This document shows positions 17,757-25,387 of a stretch of 64,000 nt of DNA, piece after piece; within the stretch, counting starts at the first letter, position 1, and each line of letters opens with the position of its first letter. Origin of the DNA: Verminephrobacter eiseniae EF01-2 (GTDB taxonomy: Bacteria > Pseudomonadota > Gammaproteobacteria > Burkholderiales > Burkholderiaceae_C); contig NC_008786.1 of the NCBI RefSeq assembly GCF_000015565.1, forward strand, positions 1,116,001 through 1,180,000, written 5' to 3'. The position numbers and the translations under genes are program-made. The notes beneath the pieces were generated by a model that was not told the DNA's origin, searched no databases, and was given only the letters and a program-made list of their open reading frames with translations.

Positions 17757-18737
17757 TCAGAAAGGGGCTGGCTCCGGGTCCACAGGCCGCCGCAGCGCAG
17801 CACCATCGGGGCCTGCCGGTGCCGTCACCGGGGCTGCGGCCACCCCATGACCCTGGTCTGCCGCGCCACCGAGCGCCTCGATCAAGTCCGGGATCAGCAG
17901 GGCCAGCTCGCCCGTGGCGATGGCCACATCGGTGTCAAAACCGCTGTCGTCGGCCGAGGTGCCTTCGCGCACTGTGTCCAGAAAAGACAGTTTTTTGATC
18001 TGCAAGCCCTCGGTCAGCACGAAGGACACGCGGCCATCCCATGTCAGCGCGAGCTGGGTGGGCAGCTTGCCAGCGGCGATATGGGCCTGGATTTCCTCGA
18101 TATCGAGCGGGTGGCGGGCGTAGCGCACAACGGCCTTGGTTTCGCTGGCGCTCTTGAGCTCGCATTCGCGGTCGACACTGAAACCTGCGGGCGGCTCCTG
18201 CGTGCTGAGCCAGTGCGACATCGCGGCCTGCGGGCTGGTTCGGGTATCGATCGGCGCGACCGACAGGCCCGGCAGCAGTTCGACCAGCAGGGTCACCACC
18301 TCGTCGGCACGGCTCTGGCTGGCGGTGTCGAGCACCAGCAGGCGCGCTGCCATGTCGATCCACACCCACATCGCCCCCTGCTGGGTGAAAGCCAGCGGCA
18401 GCAGGTCCAGCCTGGCCTCGTCCTTGAGCGCCCGGCTTTCCTTTTTGCCGGGTTTACGGCCGGTTTGCTGCTCGATATGCCCGGCTTTTTCCTTGACCTT
18501 GCGCGCCAGCACCGGACCGGGCAGCAGCTTGGTTTCGACCATGCAGCGCAAGATCCATTGGCCCCCGACCGATTCGGCCAACAGGCCATGCGCACCGCGT
18601 GGCGGCGTCCAGCCCAGGGATTGTTCCTGCGTGGCGCCGCATTCGATGAAGGGCGCCTTGGCCAGCGCTTGTTCCAGTTGCGTCAGTTGCATCTGCCAAT
18701 GCGGCGCGATGCGGTACACGATGATGTTTTTGAACAC
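17757..18737 (-). CDS. rdgC: Recombination-associated protein RdgC
   Basis: RdgC is a ring-shaped, nucleoid-associated DNA-binding protein that limits RecA activity. The 326-aa product starts MFKNIIVYRIAPHW and follows the family throughout (CMVETKLLPGPVLARKVKEK, HIEQQTGRKPGKKESRALKD, YARHPLDIEEIQAHIAAGK, ALTWDGRVSFVL). The C-terminus is about 20 residues longer than E. coli RdgC and rich in Ala/Pro/Gly. It stands alone between the restriction locus and a mobile-element-rich stretch. The 198 bp upstream presumably contain its promoter. Confidence 0.95.
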   Translation of the reverse strand: MFKNIIVYRIAPHWQMQLTQLEQALAKAPFIECGATQEQSLGWTPPRGAHGLLAESVGGQWILRCMVETKLLPGPVLARKVKEKAGHIEQQTGRKPGKKESRALKDEARLDLLPLAFTQQGAMWVWIDMAARLLVLDTASQSRADEVVTLLVELLPGLSVAPIDTRTSPQAAMSHWLSTQEPPAGFSVDRECELKSASETKAVVRYARHPLDIEEIQAHIAAGKLPTQLALTWDGRVSFVLTEGLQIKKLSFLDTVREGTSADDSGFDTDVAIATGELALLIPDLIEALGGAADQGHGVAAAPVTAPAGPDGAALRRPVDPEPAPF

Positions 18738-18935
18738 TGAAAAACCTTTTGATCATGGGGTCGTCGAACGGACTGTTTTGGTTTGCGCTGAAAGTACTAT
18801 TGTTTTGACAGCAGAAAAAACGTTTGAATCCAGCGCCGACCGGCATTTTGATACAGGTCAACGAAGCGGTAGCAGCATGGGGCTGCTGCGCCCGATGGAC
18901 CCGGCCCTGGCCCCTTGCGCAGGGGTCGATACGGC

Positions 18936-19100
18936 TAGTGTCGCGTCACCGATCATCTGTCGGTCTGCGCTGGCCATCGAAGCGCATCGCGGCGTTGCAT
19001 CGCTTGCCAATACAGCTCGGTATGGGCCGCGCGATGCGCCTTGCGCTGCGCTCCGATGGCTGCGCGCAGCCTGCGACATCTGATCGGTGACGCGACACTA
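18936..19100. mobile_element. MITE-like element, copy 1 (165 bp, terminal inverted repeats)
   Basis: The element begins TAGTGTCGCGTCACCGATCA and ends with the exact reverse complement of those 20 bases. The inverted repeat continues imperfectly inward, so the whole unit can fold into one long hairpin. It has no coding capacity. A near-identical copy in the same orientation lies at 22174-22337. Both are bounded by CTAG on each side (GG-CTAG at the left, CTAG-G at the right), compatible with a CTAG or TA target duplication. The transposase that would move it is not known. Confidence 0.9.
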
Positions 19101-19413
19101 GGCGCAAAACCGGCTGTGGGCAAATCTGGGGATGGTTCCGGCACAAGCGACGGTTCATCCACAGACATCGGCCTGCACCGGTTTTTGTCCCCACCACGAT
19201 GACAGCGGCAAGGGGGGTCGGTGCACAGGCTTGGCCTGCGGCCAAGTGCGCACCAACATTGGAAAAAAAGCACTTGTGCACAGACAGGCCGGCATCTTAC
19301 TACTACGACTATTCCTTATATGAAAGACATAGAAAGACAGGGACATTGCCAACCCCAGCCGGGGCGGGCGACGGTGCAGCGGCGCCTGTTCAGGCCCGCA
19401 GTGCTGTCCATGC
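19101..19413. other. 313-bp stretch without a gene between MITE copy 1 and copZ
   Basis: I see no supported gene. The stretch is somewhat AT-richer near 19260-19340 and contains loose matches to DnaA-box-like words, none perfect. It is probably intergenic or remnant DNA downstream of copZ. Confidence 0.4.
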
Positions 19414-19611
19414 TCATGTGATGCTGTAGCCCTCTTGCGCAATCGCTGCGGCCAGGGCTTCGCGCGGCGCGCTGCTGGCAACATCGACCTTGCCGCTGGC
19501 GCGGTCTATGTGCACGGTGGCCTGGGGGTCCAACCGTTGCACGGCCTGGGTGACGGCACGCTCGCAATGGCCGCAGCTCATGCCTTGCACTTGGAAGGTG
19601 GTGGTTTGCAT
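19414..19611 (-). CDS. copZ: CopZ-like heavy-metal chaperone (HMA domain)
   Basis: The 65-aa cytosolic protein is a single ferredoxin-like HMA domain with the metal-binding motif MSCGHC (Cys13, Cys16). The start at 19611 follows a good AAGGAAA ribosome site; the longer upstream frame runs into the IS5 remnant. Such proteins pass Cu(I) to CopA-type ATPases. A CopA gene occurs in this window but 43 kb away, not adjacent. Mercuric transport MerP is less likely because there is no signal peptide and no mer genes. Confidence 0.9.
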   Translation of the reverse strand: MQTTTFQVQGMSCGHCERAVTQAVQRLDPQATVHIDRASGKVDVASSAPREALAAAIAQEGYSIT

Positions 19612-19659
19612 GGGGTTTCCTTGTATCTTTGGTTTACGGGGAAATAAGAGGGGCCACAG

Positions 19660-19977
19660 GCAATAGGCCGTTCGCGTGGTGGATGGACGAGCAAGATTCA
19701 CGTCGTTGTCGATGCGCTCGGTAGCCCAGTGCGTTGGCTGCTCACTGGTGGCGAGGTAGCCGATATTACACAAGCCAAGTCGCTGTTGGAAGGCTTGAAA
19801 ACCGATGCGGTACTGGCTGACAAGGGCTACGATGCCGATGCCCTGATTGACAGCATAATCGGATCAAGCAATTCCGAAGAATCGCAACTCGTTATGAAAA
19901 GCTGGCGCGTAACTACCTGTCGTTTCTCAATCTGGTTTGTACTTATATTTGGATTACTTGATTGTTAACACGCCCTG
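19660..19977 (+). pseudogene. IS5-family transposase remnant with internal deletion
   Basis: The 5' part encodes GRSRGGWTSKIHVVVDALG and VLADKGYDADALIDSI, typical of the DDE catalytic core of IS5-family (IS427-like) transposases. At about 19855 it jumps to another frame that encodes the family's C-terminus: IKQFRRIATRYEKLARNYL, then SFLNLVCTYIWIT and a stop at 19959-19961. The region containing the catalytic Glu is thus deleted and the frame broken. The N-terminus is also missing. After the stop, TTGTTAACACGCCC resembles a right terminal repeat; no matching left end is present. The remnant lies upstream of copZ and downstream of the BtrH-like gene. Confidence 0.88.
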
Positions 19978-20067
19978 GCGTTTCGTCCTGGCTGGCCATC
20001 GAGACATACATGGTCGCCTCGACATCGGGCGTCAGGTGGTAGGCGCGCGCGCATCTCCTGGTAGAAC

Positions 20068-20712
20068 TTAACGTTCGGACTGCCGGAGCAAGGCCACCAG
20101 GGTCTGAGTCGCAGTCGTCTGCTGCAACGCCGCCGGGACGTCCGAGATCGAATGGGCCAGGCCCATGTGGTTGTACGTTTCCGTGCGGACCTGGTCCGTC
20201 AGCGCGACGCGAAATGCTTCGGCATCGACCCACGTCTCGCACCCGTAGCGCTCGCGATTGACGACCAGTGGATCGTGGATCTGGATCTGGTGTCCGTCTT
20301 CGGAGACGGCGGTGACCAGCAGCGCGTGAAGGTACGCGGGATTCTGCGAATAGAAGACGTCGTGCGTGAGCCGACTGGTGTTGACCCAGACCACCGCGCC
20401 GCCATTCGATCGGCAAAGACGGGCAAGTTGGTCCAGTCCGTCCGGCCCGTCGATGGGGGCGGATTCCATCCTGGCGCCCAGGCGAGTGCAGCCCAGCAGG
20501 CCGACGTCCTGTACGGCGAAGGTGTACTCGGGATAGCCCCATTCATCGAGGCCGCAGCGGAACAGGTAGCCCTCGCCGAGTTCCAGCATCCTGGACTCGT
20601 TCACGGGTGTGCCGCGACGGTTCAGCAGCTGGGCGAGGCTGCCGGTGAAGCAGTTGACCGCCACGGCGGGAAAGCGATGGACGTGCTGTGGTGATGCGGT
20701 CTCAGGCGGCAT
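20068..20712 (-). CDS. BtrH N-terminal-like cysteine enzyme (papain-like fold), function unknown
   Basis: From ATG 20712 (MPPETASPQHVHRFP) the product is 214 aa. The segment VNCFTGSLAQLLNRRG, then ESRMLELGEGYLFRCG, resembles the N-terminal domain of butirosin BtrH and C39-like peptidases, where the Cys would be nucleophile. A plausible His (AYLHALLVTAV) and Asp (QIHDPLVV) follow in the right order. BtrH-type proteins transfer acyl groups or process peptides in natural-product pathways; this is family knowledge, not proof here. It overlaps the MATE exporter stop by 11 nt, so the two are probably co-translated. No carrier protein, synthetase or precursor peptide is visible next to it. Confidence 0.65.
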   Translation of the reverse strand: MPPETASPQHVHRFPAVAVNCFTGSLAQLLNRRGTPVNESRMLELGEGYLFRCGLDEWGYPEYTFAVQDVGLLGCTRLGARMESAPIDGPDGLDQLARLCRSNGGAVVWVNTSRLTHDVFYSQNPAYLHALLVTAVSEDGHQIQIHDPLVVNRERYGCETWVDAEAFRVALTDQVRTETYNHMGLAHSISDVPAALQQTTATQTLVALLRQSER

Positions 20713-22096
20713 GTTGGACCTGCAGGTAGTTGAGGCGCTTTCGGGTAGCTTGCCGGATGTTCCAGAAATAGATGCAGCCGATGGCGAACTCGAAGACCGA
20801 GCCAATGATCCAGATCCGTGGCAGCCATGCCGGATCACCTGCGCCGTGGTGCGTCGCCAGGTAGATCAAGGGGAGGCTGAGGCCCCACATCAGGCCGATC
20901 CGGGTGACCAGGATGAATCGCGTCATCCCGAAGCCCTCAAGCACTGCCGCACCCGTCATGGAGAACACGAACGACGCCGAAAAGGTCCACAGCACCCGAG
21001 TGGTGTCGACGGCGGTGGTCTGGATCTGCACATCGGTCGTCGAAAGGCCGAACGGCTCGAGCAACATCATGGGCGCGAGCAATTGCGCCAGGCTCACGAC
21101 GAGGACGTATGCGCCTTCGATCAACAACGTCACCTTGAGGATCGGCGGGATCTGCTCGTATTCGTTGCGGCCGATGGCGTTGCTGCAAAGCACGCTGCAG
21201 CCGATGCCCAACCCGATGATGGGAATGATTGCGAGGTAGTTCAGCGTCAGGTTGACGTTGTTGGCCGCCAGTGCAATCGGCCCGAGGACTGCGGCCAGCC
21301 AGACGAAGCTGGTATTTCCGAGTTCGTCCATGCCCGCTGCCGTACCCGACGCGAAGCCGCGGCGAAGTCGAAGTACGACCTGCGCGCGCAGCGCCGCCTT
21401 TCCCGCATCCGCCCAATGCTTCAGGCCCTCCCTGAGGAAGCCATGCGGCAACTGCCACGCATAGCACACCAGCATCGAGACGCAACCGACGAGCGTGCCC
21501 AGGGCGGATCCGCGCATGCCGAGTTCGGGCAGGCCGAAACGGCCGAAGACGAGGCCGTAGATGGCCAGCGCGGCGACGACTTGGCCGAGCAGCCCGACAT
21601 ACAGCGAGATCCGGGTCTTGCCGATGCCGTTGAAGTAGGCGGACATCGACACGTTGAGTACCATCACGGCGCCGAAGAGCGCGGAGAGCTCCAGGAAGCT
21701 CGACTCCAGGGCGCGAATTGCGGGTGGGCGGTCGCTCAGCGAGGGGATCATGCCGAGCAGCGGTGACAGGCACAGCAGGATCAGCCCGAGGCCTGCTGCG
21801 ATGAGCATGCCCAGCACGCCTTCAGCCCGCGCCGCCGGTTCTCCGGAACGACCGAAAGCCTGCGCCACACACGAGCGGGAGAGGTTGGTGGTCGCGGTGA
21901 AGAAGGTGATGACGGTCATTGCGGTGAAGACCGCGGGGCCGGATGCTGCCAGGGTGTCGCTGGAGTACTGCGCCAGGCAGATCCGGTCGACCAGCATCAT
22001 CAGGAGGTTGCCGGCCATCGTCCCCATCAGAGGCAAGGACATGCGCACTACTTCGCGCGCTAGGCCCAGGTCGAGTTTTCGGGTCGCTGTCGTCAT
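20702..22096 (-). CDS. MATE-family efflux transporter
   Basis: The 464-aa inner-membrane protein has about twelve predicted helices in two homologous halves (LPLMGTMAGNLLMMLVDRIC in the first, GMDELGNTSFVWLAAVLGPI in the second), the MATE/MOP arrangement that exports cationic or hydrophobic compounds using Na+ or H+. Translation begins MTTATRKLDLGLAREVVRMS. It is the first gene of a two-gene unit with the BtrH-like gene. The pair is flanked on both sides by mobile DNA, which suggests acquisition as an accessory module. Its substrate may be the product of the neighbour; this is inference. Confidence 0.88.
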   Translation of the reverse strand: MTTATRKLDLGLAREVVRMSLPLMGTMAGNLLMMLVDRICLAQYSSDTLAASGPAVFTAMTVITFFTATTNLSRSCVAQAFGRSGEPAARAEGVLGMLIAAGLGLILLCLSPLLGMIPSLSDRPPAIRALESSFLELSALFGAVMVLNVSMSAYFNGIGKTRISLYVGLLGQVVAALAIYGLVFGRFGLPELGMRGSALGTLVGCVSMLVCYAWQLPHGFLREGLKHWADAGKAALRAQVVLRLRRGFASGTAAGMDELGNTSFVWLAAVLGPIALAANNVNLTLNYLAIIPIIGLGIGCSVLCSNAIGRNEYEQIPPILKVTLLIEGAYVLVVSLAQLLAPMMLLEPFGLSTTDVQIQTTAVDTTRVLWTFSASFVFSMTGAAVLEGFGMTRFILVTRIGLMWGLSLPLIYLATHHGAGDPAWLPRIWIIGSVFEFAIGCIYFWNIRQATRKRLNYLQVQHAA

Positions 22097-22173
22097 GCTG
22101 GCTCTTGTTCCGTGTTGCAGTGCTCGGCCCAGCGTCGGCGCACCAGCATTGTCGACGGGCGCAAACCGCTGGC

Positions 22174-22337
22174 TAGTGTCGCGTCACCGATCATCTGTCG
22201 GTCTGCGCTGGCCATCGAAGCGCATCGCGGCGTTGCATCGCTTGCCAATACGCTCGGTATTGGCTGCGCGATGCGCCTTGCGCTGCGCTCCGATGGCTGC
22301 GCGCAGCCTACGACATCTGATCCGTGACGCGACACTA
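22174..22337. mobile_element. MITE-like element, copy 2 (164 bp)
   Basis: This is a near-identical, same-orientation copy of the element at 18936-19100, with the same 5' terminal sequence TAGTGTCGCGTCACCGATCA and a right end that carries one mismatch (TGATCCGTGACGCGACACTA). It lies 77 bp upstream of the MATE start, so it may separate that gene from its original promoter or supply one. Between it and phage-like DNA at 22503, no gene is seen. Confidence 0.9.
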
Positions 22338-22502
22338 GGACGCTATGGTTATTTCACGCTGACCGCAAGATTTTCCCGCACTGGCAGCGCTTTGAACGCA
22401 CGGCGGTTGCCAAGGCCGGCAAGGCCGCACCGAGGTCGTGTGGCGGAACCCCGGTTGCAGCGCAGCGCTGATCGGGCAGCAGGCACAGCAAAGGTTGATC
22501 GC

Positions 22503-22667
22503 ATGAGCCGCAACAAGAAACCCCGCAAGACCTACCGGGCGCGCCCGGTCACCGCGCACACCGTGGCGCTGGCCATGCACTACGCCGCCAAACCTGCGCA
22601 GGCCGACCGCGCCCAAGTTCTGGGCACCCTCGCGCAGTGCATCAGGGCACTGCGCGCGTTGCGGTAA
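22503..22667 (+). CDS. Small basic phage-type protein
   Basis: The 54-aa product begins MSRNKKPRKTYRARPV, a very basic N-terminus resembling small conserved proteins of Burkholderiales prophages that often begin MSRNKKPRK. The function is unknown. It faces and overlaps the truncated integrase by 26 bp, so it probably belongs to a decayed prophage whose integrase end was lost. It may no longer be expressed. Confidence 0.5.
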   Translation: MSRNKKPRKTYRARPVTAHTVALAMHYAAKPAQADRAQVLGTLAQCIRALRALR

Positions 22668-23218
22668 GCGGCACATGGCGCCCTTTGCCCGTCTTGCTGG
22701 TATGTAAGACGGCATGGTCTTCGTGCAGATCGCGCCTGGCCAAAGCGCACAACTCGCCGGCGCGCATGCCGGTCAGCAGCGCCGCCGACATGCACACCGC
22801 CATCGCCTCGCTCACACTGCGCACCGGCTGGCCAGCACCGCGCCAGCCCAACTGCCTGAGCATGCGTCGAACCTGCGGGCCGGCGATGAGCACCTCGCGG
22901 TGATCGGGCGCCGCAGGGCGCGTCACATCCTTCATCGAGTTGACCGGTATCCCCCCACTCGCGCCGCGCAATCTCCAGCACATGGCCCAGCAGCGTGAGC
23001 TTGGTAGGCGAGACCTTCTGGGCATAGTCACGCAAGGCATCACGCAGGGTCTTGGTATTCCCGGGCGCAGCGTGCCTGGCCTGTCGCAGTTGCGCGGGGT
23101 GCCGCTGAGCCCAGGCGAGCGCCTCGCGCCTGGTGTCAAAGGTGCCGCTGTCACGCACGCACGCCACCTCGATTTGCACGTTCCAGCAGCCGGCAGCCGT
23201 CTTCTTGGGAGTCGCCAT
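22642..23218 (-). pseudogene. Tyrosine-recombinase phage integrase, frameshifted and C-terminally truncated
   Basis: The first part, from ATG 23218, reads MATPKKTAAGCWNVQIEVAC through a SAM-like core-binding domain to VLEIARREWG. At a run of six C (six G on the coding strand, 22951-22956) the frame breaks. One base fewer would restore REWG-IPVNSMKDVTRPAAP. The second frame continues to the catalytic box I, TGMRAGELCALARRDL with its Arg, then RHVPLTATRAVP and a stop at 22642. The box II HxxR and the Tyr nucleophile are missing. It lies 141 bp downstream of tRNA-Leu on the same strand, the standard place for an integrated element. Confidence 0.9.
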
Positions 23219-23358
23219 TTGGGGATCCGCTGGGGGAAATTTTGGGGACAACGGCGTGCAAACATCTGCGAGACACGCACTCCAGAAAACCCCAAGCGCC
23301 CGTAACCCCTTGATTTATCTACGATTGTGCGGTGGCTGCACAATCACGAACATTGGTG

Positions 23359-23443
23359 TGGTGCCCGGGGCCGGAATCGAACCGGCACTCCTTTCGGAAC
23401 TTGATTTTGAGTCAAGCGCGTCTACCAATTTCGCCACCCGGGC
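23359..23443 (-). tRNA. tRNA-Leu (CAA), probable phage attachment site
   Basis: The 85-nt class II tRNA includes the CCA end. The acceptor stem pairs GCCCGGG with CCCGGGC, the anticodon loop is CTCAAAA with anticodon CAA, a long variable arm is present, and the T-arm has GGTTCGATTCC. The dead integrase starts 141 bp beyond its 3' end, so the 3' half of this tRNA likely served as attB. No second copy of the tRNA end is seen within the neighbouring 5 kb, so the other attachment site has been lost or lies outside the recognisable remnant. Confidence 0.97.
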
Positions 23444-23483
23444 GGTGACTCGTGAGGCCGCAGATTATGGCACAGTAGGGCGT

Positions 23484-24386
23484 ATGAAATATCCGACGAT
23501 CGAAGACGCAGTAGGCCATACGCCGCTGGTGGTGCTGCAGCGCATCGGGGCCAGGGACAACGGCGCACGCGGCACGGTGGTGCTGGGCAAGCTGGAAGGC
23601 AACAACCCTGCGGGATCGGTCAAAGACCGGCCTGCGCTGTCCATGATCAGCCGTGCGCAAGAGCGGGGCGATATCCGCCCGGGCGATACGCTGATCGAGG
23701 CGACCTCGGGCAACACCGGCATCGCGCTGGCGATGGCGGCGGCGATCAAGGGCTATCGCATGGTGCTGGTGATGCCGGAGGATCTGTCGATCGAGCGCGC
23801 GCAGACCATGAGGGCTTTTGGTGCCGAACTGGTGCTGACACCGAAAAGCGGGGGCATGGAGCATGCGCGCGATCTGGCCGAAGCCATGCAAAAGCGTGGC
23901 CAGGGCAAGGTGCTCGATCAGTTTGCCAATGCCGACAACCCGCGCATCCATTACGAAACCACGGGCCCCGAGATTTGGCAGCAGACCGACGGGCGCATCA
24001 CGCATTTCGTCAGCGCCATGGGCACCACGGGCACCATCACGGGGGTGTCGCGCTTGCTCAAGGAAAAGAACCCGGCGGTCCGCATCATCGGTGCGCAGCC
24101 TGAGGAAGGCGCGCGCATTCCCGGCATCCGCAAGTGGCCGCAGGAATATCTGCCCCGGATTTATGAGCCGAGCAGGGTGGACGAACTGGTGTTCGTGAAC
24201 CAGGACCATGCCGAAGACATGTGCCGCCGCCTGGCGCGTGAAGAGGGTATTTTTGCGGGGATCTCCTCAGCGGGTGCTTGCTGGGTGGCGCAGCAGATCG
24301 CCGCGCGCGTCAGCGACGCCACCATCGTGTTCATCGTCTGTGACCGTGGTGACCGGTATTTGTCGACGGGCGTCTTTCCGGCCTGA
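23484..24386 (+). CDS. cysM: Cysteine synthase B (O-acetylserine sulfhydrylase)
   Basis: The 300-aa PLP enzyme makes cysteine from O-acetylserine and sulfide, or S-sulfocysteine from thiosulfate. The start MKYPTIEDAVGHTPLV gives the normal CysM length. The PLP Lys lies in NPAGSVKDRPA, with the substrate loop EATSGNTGIALA and the phosphate loop GTTGTITG. The segment RRLAREEGIFAGISS is typical of CysM. It starts 40 bp beyond the 5' end of the divergent tRNA-Leu. Confidence 0.95.
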   Translation: MKYPTIEDAVGHTPLVVLQRIGARDNGARGTVVLGKLEGNNPAGSVKDRPALSMISRAQERGDIRPGDTLIEATSGNTGIALAMAAAIKGYRMVLVMPEDLSIERAQTMRAFGAELVLTPKSGGMEHARDLAEAMQKRGQGKVLDQFANADNPRIHYETTGPEIWQQTDGRITHFVSAMGTTGTITGVSRLLKEKNPAVRIIGAQPEEGARIPGIRKWPQEYLPRIYEPSRVDELVFVNQDHAEDMCRRLAREEGIFAGISSAGACWVAQQIAARVSDATIVFIVCDRGDRYLSTGVFPA

Positions 24387-24572
24387 TTCCATTCCCGAAT
24401 CATCCGTGCACTTTGTCGGCGTCGCTTGCCGTACATTCGTACTGCCTGTGCTTTGCCTTCGCGTTCACGAACGATTTAGAGATGGAATGGGTGGCGGCGC
24501 CACAGGATTTGAATCAAGGGGCTGTTGGCGCTCGATCCGATCGAGCATGCAGTTATTGAAAAAAGAGCAACG

Positions 24573-25142
24573 ATGAACTACGAAACCCGCCACTGCACGC
24601 ATTGCGCGACGGCGCTGCAAGCCATTACCGCGCCCGAAGACGGGGGCGACAAGGAGCGGCTGCGCTGCCCTGCCTGCGGCTGGACGCATTGGAACAACCC
24701 CACGCCGGTGCTGGCGGCCATTGTGGAGATCGGCGGCAAGGTGCTGCTGGCGCGCAATGCGGCCTGGCCCGCGAAGATGTTTGCATTGATCACCGGCTTC
24801 ATGGAGGCGGGCGAGTCGCCCCGGCAGGGCATTGCGCGCGAGGTCAAGGAAGAGACCGACCTCGATGTGCGCTCGACCACCCTGGTCGGCGTTTACGAGT
24901 TCCTGCGCATGAACCAGGTGATCATTGCCTACCATGTGCTGGCCGAGGGGCAGGTGCGCCTGTCTGCTGAACTGGCGGACTACCGGCTGTATGAGTTGGC
25001 GGACCTGCGCTGCTGGCCTGCAGGCACCGGCTATGCGCTGGCCGACTGGTTGCGCACGCGCGGGCATGAGCCGGTGTTCTTCAGCGCCGAAGAAAATGCC
25101 GAGCGCCGGCGCGGGCTGGACCTGCCGCCCAAGGATCGATGA
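24573..25142 (+). CDS. NUDIX hydrolase with N-terminal zinc ribbon
   Basis: The 189-aa product begins MNYETRHCTHCATAL. Two CxxC pairs (CTHC and CPAC) form a zinc ribbon. A complete NUDIX box follows: GFMEAGESPRQGIAREVKEE. The arrangement resembles NudC but lacks its N-terminal domain, so the substrate (NADH, NAD-capped RNA or other nucleoside diphosphate) is open. It is followed 3 bp later by tusA. An in-frame start at 24525 lacks conservation and ribosome-site support. Confidence 0.88.
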   Translation: MNYETRHCTHCATALQAITAPEDGGDKERLRCPACGWTHWNNPTPVLAAIVEIGGKVLLARNAAWPAKMFALITGFMEAGESPRQGIAREVKEETDLDVRSTTLVGVYEFLRMNQVIIAYHVLAEGQVRLSAELADYRLYELADLRCWPAGTGYALADWLRTRGHEPVFFSAEENAERRRGLDLPPKDR

Positions 25143-25145
25143 GCC

Positions 25146-25373
25146 ATGGACATTCACAAAGAAGTCGATGCCCGGGGCCTGAACTGCCCCCTTCCGATCC
25201 TCAAGGCGAAAAAGGCCCTGGCCGACATGGCCAGCGGCCAACTGCTCAAGGTGCTGGCCACCGACAGCGGGTCGTTGCGGGATTTTCAGGCGTTTTCCAG
25301 GCAGACAGGCAATGCGCTGGTGGAGCAAAAGACGGTGGGCGAGGAATATGTCCATGTCCTGCGCCGGCGTTGA
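25146..25373 (+). CDS. tusA: Sulfurtransferase TusA-family protein
   Basis: The 75-aa cytosolic protein begins MDIHKEVDARGLNCPLPILK. Its CPxP motif (Cys14) carries the persulfide used in thiouridine synthesis or other sulfur relay. It is 3 bp downstream of the NUDIX gene and co-transcribed with it. It is convergent with the LysR gene, whose stop lies 14 bp away. Confidence 0.92.
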   Translation: MDIHKEVDARGLNCPLPILKAKKALADMASGQLLKVLATDSGSLRDFQAFSRQTGNALVEQKTVGEEYVHVLRRR

Positions 25374-25387
25374 CGGGGCCGAAAGAC

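Noticed and set aside
19101..19300. Several words similar to DnaA boxes, possible replication origin
   Set aside because: All have one or more mismatches, there is no dnaA/dnaN/gidA nearby and no AT-rich unwinding region. They are probably chance.
22504..23200. Two separate overlapping minus-strand genes instead of one integrase
   Set aside because: The two frames encode consecutive parts of one tyrosine recombinase and join at a homopolymer, so a single frameshifted gene explains them better.
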